DNA from: Oceanibacterium hippocampi
GTDB lineage: Bacteria; Pseudomonadota; Alphaproteobacteria; Sneathiellales; Sneathiellaceae
Assembly: GCF_900172325.1 (NCBI RefSeq)
Contig: NZ_FWFR01000006.1
Location: forward strand, 1 to 64,000
Length of the DNA stretch: 64,000 bases
Direction of reading: 5' to 3'
Within the stretch, counting starts at the first letter, position 1. Each line of letters begins with the position of its first letter. This document shows positions 34,101-40,832 of this stretch, piece after piece. Below the pieces are notes generated by a model. The model saw only the letters and a program-made list of their open reading frames with translations, made no database searches and was not told the origin of the DNA. The position numbers and the translations under genes were made by a program.

Positions 34101-34662
34101 GGATCGTGACCCGGTCGCCCTCCTGCATCGTCTCGTACTCGACCTTGCGCGGCCAGTCGAAGACCAGCCGGCTGTAGGCGTCGTGCTCGCCCCGGCGGAC
34201 CGCGACACGGGGCGGCGACGCCGCTTCGGCGGCAGGCGCGCCGGTCGCGACGGTGCGGACCGGCGGTGTCGCCGCCGCCTTCACCTCGGTCGCCGGCAGC
34301 AGATCGATCGCGACGACATTGTCGTAGGACTCGCTCCGGACCCGGAAGTCACCGGTCAGTTCGAACCGCACGCTCCTGCCGTCCTCGCCGGGCACCACGC
34401 CGGTCACGTAGCTGCCGAGCTGGTCGGTCACCGAGCCGTAGTCGGCCGTGAACGGGTGGTCGAAACGGACCACCAGCCCGCCCTCCTCGATGGCCGCGCG
34501 GTAGGGCTCGGCGCTCGCCCACTGGAAGGCGATCCGGCCATGGCCGTCATGGGCCCAGGCCCGCACCGCGATCCGGGCAGGTTCGGCCAGGGTCGCGCCG
34601 GCGAGAAGCGTCAATGCCAGCAAGGCAAGCGAGAGGCGCGTGAACAGGGTGCGGATAGCCAT
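31186..34662 (-). CDS. Giant periplasmic protein: repeated beta domains plus TPR array, in flagellar cluster
   Basis: The start is the ATG of MAIRTLFTRLSLALLALTLL; 1158 residues. A signal peptide covers about residues 1-26. Three related beta-rich segments follow at about 28-125, 151-250 and 358-455. Each has a GRIAFQW / SRLVFDW / TRLVFAW strand and then a VVRFDHP / VTIRFAAP / YFVFDRK strand, reminiscent of AMIN-type domains. A Pro/Ala linker occupies 250-350. From about 585 to the end are tetratricopeptide-like helical repeats (MDLAKFYLGHRFYADALGVL, IYLLDRQASSALEVL, YQALLGERW). It follows the MotB-like pair by 11 bases and is the last gene of the fliL operon, so a role in the flagellar basal body or motor envelope is inferred. 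Confidence 0.75.
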   Translation of the reverse strand: MAIRTLFTRLSLALLALTLLAGATLAEPARIAVRAWAHDGHGRIAFQWASAEPYRAAIEEGGLVVRFDHPFTADYGSVTDQLGSYVTGVVPGEDGRSVRFELTGDFRVRSESYDNVVAIDLLPATEVKAAATPPVRTVATGAPAAEAASPPRVAVRRGEHDAYSRLVFDWPRKVEYETMQEGDRVTIRFAAPASLDLSEVNRDLPAFVGRLSAQSGADGSETRFAVPEGSDLRHFRLGNKIVVDVMRPKPGAGNGKSGTGVEERRAAAPQPSTAAASKPSAAPKPDVAADTGAGKPAAMPAAPPAAKPAARPSTLPVVESPRAPAHAAPAPAPRNLLADTDVQGASAAAPSSLPSDLPTVVIEPERRGDATRLVFAWHEATGLAAFERGGNWYFVFDRKAIVDDGEVRAGYGSDIVEAEQVAHGGATVVRIRATDKVYPEVSRRDFRWIADFLPTPAPPLGKVIDVKPQPRAEGGPEIFFPVTDAAPRVSFTDPEVGDTIIAVPLLSEGPGVATGRAFTQFEVLPSRLGVAMAVRADDLAVEVAATGVRVTARDGLLLSRTAAASAFEMQAESGGGTIAMKPSLLKLAEWRRDGAGPFNLVRQDLQRALALAPEGGRAAARMDLAKFYLGHRFYADALGVLERLVAKSRDVALDPVYLAMRGLAEYGLGRYEEARQIFDRPAFDDIPEIGLWRAAVSARLKDWTAARLEFATGADAMPVMDPESRIAFTLQQVEAMMQLDEPDRAEATLDILERDEKPFIEPRQRSWINLARGRLAFLDGAFDEARERLDATIAGVDRKAAVEARLEKVKLREAMNEITPEEKAAELEGLRFTWRGDDFERHLLVDLGEHYIAEHKYAEGLNTLRQAVGYFPKSSETQSIARRMSEVFTGLYVSGEADSLPPIQALGLYYDFQELTPVGRAGDEMVRRLAERLVSVDLLGNAADLLQHQVKYRLKGAEQSEVAARLAVIYLLDRQASSALEVLRTTNNLGLEAPIRETRAHLEARALVDLERYGEALSLLRNDASHEAQMLRADVHWRSRDWAAAEKAYQALLGERWNDESPLDRSDLEHVMKRAVALSMANDWEALAELRGRYGPLLHDTPESDAFEVITAQVNRDETDFRQLASSIAQVNRLEAFMTNYRQQLERGGLFTPSEPNT

Positions 34663-34673
34663 TCTGCCGTCCT

Positions 34674-35381
34674 TTACTTGTCGGCGCGCACGACGACATC
34701 GACCCGTCGTGCCCGCTCGTAACGCTCTTCCAGCGGCAGGTTGCCGGGAAGGCGGAAGAATTGTGAATCGGCGAGGCCCAGGACCCCGATCGGCCGGCGG
34801 TAGCCGGTTCGGCGAAAGGCATTCTCGACCGCCAGCGCCCGGGCCAGCGAAAGCTCCCAGTTGCTCGCGAAGGCGCCGGCGCCGCTGACCGGGTCGGGAT
34901 CGGTATGGCCCTGGATCTCGATCCGGTTCGGCACCAGCCGCAGGACATAGCTGAGCACGGCGGCAACCGACATCACCTTGTCGTTGACCGAGGCCTCGCC
35001 GGCGCCGAACAGGATCGCGCCGGGCAGCGAGACGACCACCCTGTCCTCGCCGCGCTCGACCCGAGCACCGGCAAGCAGCGGCTCGCCCGTGATCTTCTCC
35101 GCGAGCAGCGATTCCAGATAGCTGAGGTCGGTGGCGTACTCGACCGCCGTCGTCGAGACATTGTCGCGGGAGGTCGGCCCGACATGGACTTCGGAATCGA
35201 TCTCCGCGTCGCGTGACGACAGCGCCTGAACGACCTGCCGCCAGGCATCGGCCTTCACCTCGCTCATCGAATAGAGCAGGACGAAGAAGGTCAGCATCAG
35301 CGACAGGAGGTCGGCGAAGGTGATCAGCCACGGCGCATCCATCGGGCCGGGCAATTTCTGGTTGGGCGCGCGCTCGTCCAT
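34674..35381 (-). CDS. MotB-like protein B: membrane anchor with Asp24 and OmpA-type domain
   Basis: The 235-residue protein has one transmembrane helix near the N-terminus (WLITFADLLSLMLTFFVLLY). It retains the aspartate (Asp24) that in MotB binds the driving ion, within the pattern FAD-L-S-ML-FF. The C-terminal domain carries the OmpA/MotB peptidoglycan signature: IEIQGHTDPDP, then NWELSLARALAVENAF. It is flanked by a paralogue with altered key residues and by MotE. No motA is adjacent, so whether it is a true stator subunit or a motor accessory is undecided. Confidence 0.82.
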   Translation of the reverse strand: MDERAPNQKLPGPMDAPWLITFADLLSLMLTFFVLLYSMSEVKADAWRQVVQALSSRDAEIDSEVHVGPTSRDNVSTTAVEYATDLSYLESLLAEKITGEPLLAGARVERGEDRVVVSLPGAILFGAGEASVNDKVMSVAAVLSYVLRLVPNRIEIQGHTDPDPVSGAGAFASNWELSLARALAVENAFRRTGYRRPIGVLGLADSQFFRLPGNLPLEERYERARRVDVVVRADK

Positions 35382-35384
35382 CGC

Positions 35385-36074
35385 TCAGCCCCCGAGGCTT
35401 CGGAACAGGCCGGGGCGGCTCTCGAACTCGCGCTCCGGCACGAAGACGAAGGTCACCTCGCGCGGATCGCCCCGATGCAGGCCAATGGCGATCGATTCCG
35501 CGGCAACGCCGCGCTCGCGGAAGTCGCGGGCGACCATTCCCGCCCGCTGTATCTGCAGGATGCGCCCGGGATTGGCCGCATCGGGCAGCGTCGCGCCGCT
35601 GCCGAAGAGGACTTCCATGCCATAGCGCTTGCCGCGCTGGCGATCGGTCATGGCCTTGGCGACCGCCCGGAACAGCCCCGTCCGGGTGCGCAGCAATGTC
35701 GCCCTTCCAGGCTCGAACAGGCGGTCGGCGGGAACCGTGATCGACATCTGGTTGGTGTCTTCGTTGAATTCGTAGCGCGCGACAGAGATTGCCGTCTCGA
35801 AGACCCGGCGTATGCGCGTCTGGATCTGGTCGGCGCCGAGCGTCACGCCCTGGGCAAGGCTCTGCGCGACCTGCACGGCGTCGGCCGGGCGCGGCGCATT
35901 GAATTCCGCGTTGACGCTGGCCATTGCCGCCTTGGCCCGTTCGGCCTGCTGTTCGGAGATCGAGTTCATCAGGATGAAGAAGGCGAGCAGCAGCAGGTAG
36001 AGCGACAGGAAGACGACGATGCTGGGATCGCTGCGCGGTCCTGGCTCGAAGGTGTCGAGATCGTCGCCGGTCAT
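35385..36074 (-). CDS. MotB-like protein A: degenerate paralogue lacking Asp and OmpA signature
   Basis: The 229-residue protein has the same plan as its downstream neighbour: a short N-tail, then a membrane helix (SIVVFLSLYLLLLAFFILMN) ending in NSISE where the neighbour has YSMSE. Aligning the two helices puts Ser24 where the neighbour has Asp24. The C-terminal domain keeps the length of an OmpA-like fold, but GHTD is replaced by LFGSGA and the NW-LS-RA segment by ILQIQRAGMVARDF. It therefore should neither conduct ions nor bind peptidoglycan in the usual way. It is separated by three bases from protein B, suggesting a heteromeric complex. Confidence 0.78.
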   Translation of the reverse strand: MTGDDLDTFEPGPRSDPSIVVFLSLYLLLLAFFILMNSISEQQAERAKAAMASVNAEFNAPRPADAVQVAQSLAQGVTLGADQIQTRIRRVFETAISVARYEFNEDTNQMSITVPADRLFEPGRATLLRTRTGLFRAVAKAMTDRQRGKRYGMEVLFGSGATLPDAANPGRILQIQRAGMVARDFRERGVAAESIAIGLHRGDPREVTFVFVPEREFESRPGLFRSLGG

Positions 36075-36186
36075 CGCGGTCTAGCCGCGCGTCATGCGCG
36101 GCGCGGCGGTCTCGCCCCGCCTGCTCAGATCGTCACTGAACGCTGCCATGCACATCATTGATAACCTTCAGAAAAGCGCGCCGAGA

Positions 36187-36858
36187 TCAGCCGCTGTTGC
36201 TTTCGCCCGGCAATTGCCGCCGCGTCGCCAGTTCGACGGTAAGCTCCTTCGCCTTCTCCTGGTCCATGGCCGCCAGGACCGGCGCGAAGCGGATGCCGCT
36301 CATCCGCTCGGCCATCTCGATCAGGATCGGCATTTCCAGGGAGTTGAAGATCCGCGCCGCGTCCTTCGGCTTCATCTTCTCGTAGACCTTGACCAGCGCC
36401 GCCATCTGGGCGTCCTTCTCGGCGTCGTGCTGCTTCAGAAGGCCGCGGATGGTTTCCTCGATCTTCTTCAGCTCGGCGATCTTGTCGTCGATCCGGGCTT
36501 CCGTGACGTTGAGGAGCTGCTCGCGCATGTCGAGGTCGCCCGCGCGCTCGTCGAGTTCCGCCCGGCGCGCCGACAGGCGCCCGAGGACATCGATCTCGCT
36601 CTCGGTATAGCCGGCCGGTGCGGGCCGGATGGCCGGCGCCGGCATCTCTTTCTCGGCTGCCTTGCCCTCGCCCGCCGGGCTGTCCCCCTGCGCCGCCTCG
36701 TTCTTCTTCTCCTCTTCCGGCGCGGCCGAAGACGCGGCCGCTTCCGGCACGGCGACGGTCAGGGCGATCGTGTCGTCCCAGACCACCCCGAGCTTGAGGA
36801 CGAACAGGAAGGCCGAAGCGAAGATCACCAGCGGCAGAAGCCTGATGCGCGTGAGCAT
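36187..36858 (-). CDS. motE: MotE-like protein (MgtE-N-type domain)
   Basis: The 223-residue protein has an N-terminal membrane anchor (LLPLVIFASAFLFVLKLGVV) and a low-complexity Ala/Glu/Pro linker (about 40-85). A long coiled coil (LSARRAELDERAGDLDMREQ to ETIRGLLKQH) follows, then a C-terminal domain with LVKVYEKMKPKDAARIFNSL and MDQEKAKELTVELA, the MgtE-N-like pattern found in MotE. In rhizobia, MotE is a periplasmic chaperone for the motor protein MotC. It lies between DUF6468 and the MotB-like pair, which is a plausible place for its client. Confidence 0.82.
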   Translation of the reverse strand: MLTRIRLLPLVIFASAFLFVLKLGVVWDDTIALTVAVPEAAASSAAPEEEKKNEAAQGDSPAGEGKAAEKEMPAPAIRPAPAGYTESEIDVLGRLSARRAELDERAGDLDMREQLLNVTEARIDDKIAELKKIEETIRGLLKQHDAEKDAQMAALVKVYEKMKPKDAARIFNSLEMPILIEMAERMSGIRFAPVLAAMDQEKAKELTVELATRRQLPGESNSG

Positions 36859-36869
36859 GGCGCCGTCCC

Positions 36870-37349
36870 CTATTTCCGGGCCGAGCGCCGCAGCGCCTCG
36901 ACCAGTTCCCGTTCGGCGACAGAATTGCCGTCGGCTGAATCGTTGTCGTCATCGCCGGCGCGACCGTCCGTGCCCGCTTGCGGCCGGGACTTGGCGGCCG
37001 GCGACTTGCGGGAACCGGCGTCGCGATGTCGGTCGACCGCGGCCTCGAGACGTTCGGCAAGATTCTCGCCGGAGCGGGTCATCAGGGCGAGTTCGTCGAC
37101 CAGGCTGCGCGCCGTCGCGATCCGCTCATCCAGCTCGGTGCCGGCCCCGGCGCTCGCCGCGACCAGGTCGTCAACCCCGTGGCGGGCGCTCTGGAGCGAT
37201 TTCTCGAGTTCCTTCCCGAGTTCGCGCATCTCGTCCTGGGCATTCCTGAGCTTGTTGAGACGTCGATTGAGGATGACGCAGTAAACAATTGTCGTCGCGA
37301 GAAGTGCGGCGAGAAGAACTTCCAGGATGAAGGTGGGATCAGCGATCAT
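36870..37349 (-). CDS. DUF6468 flagellar-cluster protein
   Basis: The 159-residue protein has one N-terminal membrane helix (FILEVLLAALLATTIVYCVI), then a coiled-coil segment (LNKLRNAQDEMRELGKELEK to ATARSLVDELALMTRSG). A Lys/Asp-rich linker and a short terminal helix (AERELVEALRRSARK) close it. Proteins of this kind sit directly behind fliM in many alphaproteobacteria. The start overlaps the fliM stop (ATGA), implying coupled synthesis. Its function is not established to my knowledge. Confidence 0.78.
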   Translation of the reverse strand: MIADPTFILEVLLAALLATTIVYCVILNRRLNKLRNAQDEMRELGKELEKSLQSARHGVDDLVAASAGAGTELDERIATARSLVDELALMTRSGENLAERLEAAVDRHRDAGSRKSPAAKSRPQAGTDGRAGDDDNDSADGNSVAERELVEALRRSARK

Positions 37350-38362
37350 GACCGGCCTCCGCCGTTGGCCGCGTGCATCGATTTCTCGACCCGGATCGCG
37401 ATCTTCTGACCGATCCGGCCCATCCGCCCCTCGACCATGTCGATGTTGCCGCATCGCAGCATGATCGGGCTTTCGGGGCTGGCATTGAGCATCACCGTGT
37501 CGCCGATCTGAAAGGCCATCACGTCGCTGAGCGACATGACCTGCTCGTCGAGCACGGCATGCAGGTCGAGCTTGGTATTCCACAACTCGGTCGCCAGATG
37601 GTTTTCCCAGATCGAGTCGCGGCCGAACTTCTCGCCCATGAACATCTGCAGCAGGAGTTCGCGGACCGGCTCCAGCGTCGCATAGGGCAGCAGCAGCTCG
37701 AGCCGGCCGCCGCGATCCTCCATGTCGATGCGGAGCTTGATCAGGATGGCGGCATTGGCCGGCCGGGCGATCGAGGCGAAGCGCGGATTGGTCTCGACCC
37801 GCTCGTGGGCGAAGCGGACCGGGCTCAGCGGCTCGAAGGCGGCCGTCATGTCGTCGAGGACGACATCGACCATGCGCTCGACGAGATTGCGCTCGATCGT
37901 CGTGTAGGGCCGCCCCTCGATGCGGAGCGGCGCGGTCCCGCGGCGCCCGCCGAGCAGGACGTCGACGATCGAGTAGATCAGCGAGCTGTCGACCATCATC
38001 AGGCCGTAATTGTCCCATTCGACGGCCCGGAAGACGCTCAGGATCGCCGGCAGCGGGATCGAGTTCAGATAGTCGCCGAAGCGGATCGAGGTGATGTTGT
38101 CGAGGCTCACCTCGACATTGTCGGAGGTGAAGTTCCGGAGACTGGTCGTCATCATCCGGACGAGGCGGTCGAAGACCACCTCGAGCATCGGCAGCCGCTC
38201 GTAGTTGACCAGCGCCGAGTTGATGATCGCCTTGATGCCGGAGCGATCCTTGTCGCCCTCGCCGTCCATGTCGAAGCCCAGCAGGCTGTCGATCTCGTCC
38301 TGGTTCAGGACGCGCGCGGACTCGTCACCGTCAGCGGCGGGTGCACTCTCTTCTTCAGCCAT
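37346..38362 (-). CDS. fliM: Flagellar motor switch protein FliM
   Basis: The 338-residue protein has the N-terminal CheY-P binding peptide (VLNQDEIDSLLGF, residues about 18-30). The CheC-like middle domain contains the FliM-specific YERLPMLEVVFDRLVRMM and the LLGGRRGT loop. The C-terminal SpoA/FliN-like domain ends DTVMLNASPESPIMLRCGNI to GRIGQKIAIRV. It forms the rotor C-ring. It lies between fliL and DUF6468 on the minus strand, an arrangement also seen in Caulobacter (fliL-fliM). Confidence 0.96.
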   Translation of the reverse strand: MAEEESAPAADGDESARVLNQDEIDSLLGFDMDGEGDKDRSGIKAIINSALVNYERLPMLEVVFDRLVRMMTTSLRNFTSDNVEVSLDNITSIRFGDYLNSIPLPAILSVFRAVEWDNYGLMMVDSSLIYSIVDVLLGGRRGTAPLRIEGRPYTTIERNLVERMVDVVLDDMTAAFEPLSPVRFAHERVETNPRFASIARPANAAILIKLRIDMEDRGGRLELLLPYATLEPVRELLLQMFMGEKFGRDSIWENHLATELWNTKLDLHAVLDEQVMSLSDVMAFQIGDTVMLNASPESPIMLRCGNIDMVEGRMGRIGQKIAIRVEKSMHAANGGGRS

Positions 38363-38422
38363 GTTCGCTCACTCGCCCGCCTTACTCTGGTCGGCACTCG
38401 CCGTCTCGTTGGTCATACTCAC

Positions 38423-39004
38423 CTACTGAACAAGCATTTCCTTGAACAACACGTCGTTGATCCGGACCGGCTTCAGGGCCGTGTTGACGCGGATCAGCAA
38501 TTCTTCCTTCAGGCGATAGAGGCCGCCGGATCCCTTCAGGTCCTCGTTGCGCAGTTCCCGCAGATAGGTCTGGAAGTTGTCGAGGACGCGCGGCAGCAGG
38601 TGCTCGATCTGCGGTACCGCCGCCTCGTCGGCGAGTTCCAGCGAGACACGGATCTTCAGGTAGCTCGTCCGCTTGCCGCCGGTATTCAGGTTCACCAGCA
38701 TTTCCGGCAGGTCATAGAAGACGACACCGCCGCCATGGCTGACATTCTCGTTTGCCGGGGCGGCGCCGTGGCCGCCTTCCGCCTCGGCGCTTGCATGCTG
38801 CTCCCCCTCGCCCGCGTCGGCCGTATCCTCGGCACCGAGCAGGCCGTCGAGGGCGCCGGCGAAATAGGCCCCGGCCCCGCCGCCGACCAGCAGCAGCACC
38901 GGCAGCACGACAAAGAGGATGAGCTTCTTGCCGCTCATTCCCTTCTTTTTCTTCTTGGCCTCCTCGCCGTCGACTTCGGCGTCTTCGTTCTCTGAATCTG
39001 CCAT
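38423..39004 (-). CDS. fliL: Flagellar basal-body associated protein FliL
   Basis: I use the ATG at 39004 (193 residues); a GTG four codons earlier is possible. After an acidic/lysine-rich tail (EEAKKKKKGMSGKK) there is one membrane helix (LILFVVLPVLLLVGGGAGAYF). A linker follows and then the periplasmic domain with YDLPEMLVNLNTGGKRTSYL and IEHLLPRVLDNFQTYLRELR, ending RINDVLFKEMLVQ as in FliL. It rings the stator and supports torque. It is the first recognised gene of the minus-strand motor operon. Confidence 0.93.
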   Translation of the reverse strand: MADSENEDAEVDGEEAKKKKKGMSGKKLILFVVLPVLLLVGGGAGAYFAGALDGLLGAEDTADAGEGEQHASAEAEGGHGAAPANENVSHGGGVVFYDLPEMLVNLNTGGKRTSYLKIRVSLELADEAAVPQIEHLLPRVLDNFQTYLRELRNEDLKGSGGLYRLKEELLIRVNTALKPVRINDVLFKEMLVQ

Positions 39005-39055
39005 GTTCTCTGTCACTCAATACCGGACGGTCAGGGCTCGGTTCCTCGAAACACT

Positions 39056-39241
39056 CTATGGGGCCGTGGTTAACAACTCGTTGCCCGGGGCCCACTTGGA
39101 CGCCGGCCCGGAAAGATTGTCCCCGGCGGCAGCTTCTGCCGGGCCGAAGCCGGCGAGATCCTGATCCGCCGACTGGGCGAGATCCATTAATTGATTGATT
39201 TCATTCACGGTTTTCTGGGAACGGCGATTGGCACGGCGCAT
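39056..39241 (-). CDS. Possible small protein upstream of fliL
   Basis: An open frame of 61 codons (43 from the internal ATG at MDLAQSADQDLAGF) reads in the fliL direction and stops 52 bases before the fliL start. Its codon use (GCC, CTC, GGC, CCG) looks like the neighbours'. There is no convincing ribosome-binding site, and the frame covers regulatory sequences for flgF (sigma-54 promoter and GGCA-N5-TGCC palindrome) and a weak CtrA-like match, so it may be chance. No family is recognised. Confidence 0.2.
   Translation of the reverse strand: MRRANRRSQKTVNEINQLMDLAQSADQDLAGFGPAEAAAGDNLSGPASKWAPGNELLTTAP
39070..39084 (-). promoter_or_regulatory. Weak CtrA-like box upstream of fliL
   Basis: TTAACAACTCGTTGC has one perfect TTAA half and a second half matching two of four bases, at the right N7 spacing, 66 bases from the fliL start. 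In Caulobacter the fliL operon is CtrA-controlled, which is the only reason to note this weak match. Confidence 0.25.
39128..39140. promoter_or_regulatory. GGCA-N5-TGCC palindrome (FlbD/ftr-like enhancer) for flgF
   Basis: GGCAGCTTCTGCC is an exact match to the palindrome seen upstream of other sigma-54 promoters here. It lies about 90 bases upstream of the flgF -24 element, a normal distance for a bacterial enhancer-binding protein site. It also falls between fliL and flgF and could affect both. Confidence 0.55.
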
Positions 39242-39243
39242 GC
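39229..39243 (+). promoter_or_regulatory. Sigma-54 promoter of the flgFGAH operon
   Basis: TGGCACGGCGCATGC matches the consensus TGGCACG-N4-TTGC with one difference. The invariant GG and GC are ten bases apart. Transcription should start near 39255, 28 bases before flgF. Confidence 0.8.
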
Positions 39244-39282
39244 AGATACGTCGGGGCCAGCAGCGGCCAGAAAGGCAGGCAG

Positions 39283-40005
39283 ATGGAAAACGCGGTTTAT
39301 ATCGGACTATCGAAGCAAATGGCGATGCGGCGCGAGCTGGACATCATCGCCAACAATATCGCGAACATGAACACCACGGCGTTCAAGAGCGAGACGGTCC
39401 TGTTCGAGGAATATCTCGTCGACACCGCCGTCGGTGAGAAGGCATCGTTCGTGCAGGACTACGGCGTGCTGCGCAATGTCGGCGAAGGCGCGCTGCGCGA
39501 AACCGGCAATACGCTCGACGTCGCCCTCCGTGGCAACGGCTACATGGTCGTGCAGACCCCGGGCGGCGACCGCTATACCCGGGTCGGCCAGCTTCATGTG
39601 GACGATGCCGGCAACCTGGTGACCGGCGACAACCACCCGATCCTGGACAGCGGCGGCAGCCCGATCTTCCTCGATCCGCAGGGCGGACGGCCGGTGATCG
39701 CGACGGACGGTTCGGTTTCCAACGGTTTCGGGCCGCTCGGCCGTATCGACCTGGTCACCTTCGCCAACGAACAGGCGCTGAAGCCGGTCGGTACCGGCCT
39801 CTATGCCGCCGGCGACCAGGTGCCGGAGCCAGCCGAAGGGACCGAGGTCCTGCAGGGCTGGCTGGAAAGCTCGAACGTCCAGGGCCTGCAAGAAATGACC
39901 CGGATGATGGATGTGCTGCGCAGCTACCAGTCGCTGCAGCGGCTTCTCGACGCCAACAACGAATTGCAGACCCGCGCCGTCGAACGGCTGGCGCGGTTCG
40001 GCTGA
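39283..40005 (+). CDS. flgF: Flagellar proximal rod protein FlgF
   Basis: The 240-residue protein starts MENAVYIGLSKQMAMRRELD with the rod-protein N-terminal motif DIIANNIANMNTTAFK. The central domain has FLDP and GYMVVQTPGGDRYTRVGQL, and the C-terminal rod motif includes ESSNVQGLQEMTRMMDVLRS. It is shorter than FlgG and lacks that protein's sequence hallmarks. It is the first gene of flgF-flgG-flgA-flgH, headed by a sigma-54 promoter. Confidence 0.95.
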   Translation: MENAVYIGLSKQMAMRRELDIIANNIANMNTTAFKSETVLFEEYLVDTAVGEKASFVQDYGVLRNVGEGALRETGNTLDVALRGNGYMVVQTPGGDRYTRVGQLHVDDAGNLVTGDNHPILDSGGSPIFLDPQGGRPVIATDGSVSNGFGPLGRIDLVTFANEQALKPVGTGLYAAGDQVPEPAEGTEVLQGWLESSNVQGLQEMTRMMDVLRSYQSLQRLLDANNELQTRAVERLARFG

Positions 40006-40027
40006 CCCCTAACGCAAGGAACCCGTC

Positions 40028-40813
40028 ATGACTGCACTCGGTACCGCCGCCAGCGGCATGGAAGCCCAGCAGCTGAATGTCGAGGTGATCTCGAACAACA
40101 TCGCCAACATGTCGACGACCGGCTTCAAGCGCCAGCGCGTCGCCTTCCAGGATCTGCTCTACCAGAACCTGAAGAGGGTCGGCTCGTCCTCGTCCGACGC
40201 CGGGACGATCGTCCCCTCCGGCATCCAGATCGGCGTCGGCGTCAAGCCGGGCTCGGTCTATCGCATCGACGAGCAGGGCAACCTGCAGCTGACCGAGAAC
40301 AAGTACGACCTGGCGATCCAGGGTTCGGGCTATTTCCGGGTCCAGATGCCGGACGGCAGCGAGGCCTACACCCGCGACGGGGCCTTCCAGGTCAGCGCCA
40401 CGGGCGAGCTCGTGACTCTCGACGGCTATACCGTGCAGCCGGGCATCACGATCCCGCAGGATGCCATCGACGTCACCATCAACCCGACTGGCGAGGTCCA
40501 GGTGAAGCTCGCCGGCCAGGTGTCGCCGCAGACCGTCGGCCAGCTCGACCTGGCGATCTTCTTCAACGATTCCGGCCTCGAGTCGATCGGCGACAACCTC
40601 TATCTCGAGACCCCCGCCTCGGGCACCGCGACGACCGGCGTGCCAGGCGCGCCGGGCTACGGCACGGTGGTCCAGGGCTACCTCGAGACCTCGAACGTGA
40701 ACGCGGTCCAGGAGATCACCACCCTGATCGCCGCGCAGCGCGCCTACGAGATGAACTCCAAGGTCATCACCACCGCCGACGAGATGATGGCCGAAGTCAG
40801 CCGTCTCCGCTAA
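40028..40813 (+). CDS. flgG: Flagellar distal rod protein FlgG
   Basis: The 261-residue protein has the FlgG N-terminus (MTALGTAASGMEAQQLNVEV followed by ISNNIANMSTTGFKRQRVAF). The FlgG-specific insert reads FQDLLYQNLKRVGSSSSDAG, and the C-terminus (ETSNVNAVQEITTLIAAQRA, then YEMNSKVITTADEM) is conserved. It builds the distal rod. It follows flgF by 22 bases, with AAGGAA as ribosome-binding site. Confidence 0.97.
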   Translation: MTALGTAASGMEAQQLNVEVISNNIANMSTTGFKRQRVAFQDLLYQNLKRVGSSSSDAGTIVPSGIQIGVGVKPGSVYRIDEQGNLQLTENKYDLAIQGSGYFRVQMPDGSEAYTRDGAFQVSATGELVTLDGYTVQPGITIPQDAIDVTINPTGEVQVKLAGQVSPQTVGQLDLAIFFNDSGLESIGDNLYLETPASGTATTGVPGAPGYGTVVQGYLETSNVNAVQEITTLIAAQRAYEMNSKVITTADEMMAEVSRLR

Positions 40814-40832
40814 GCGGCCGAAAGGATTGATC

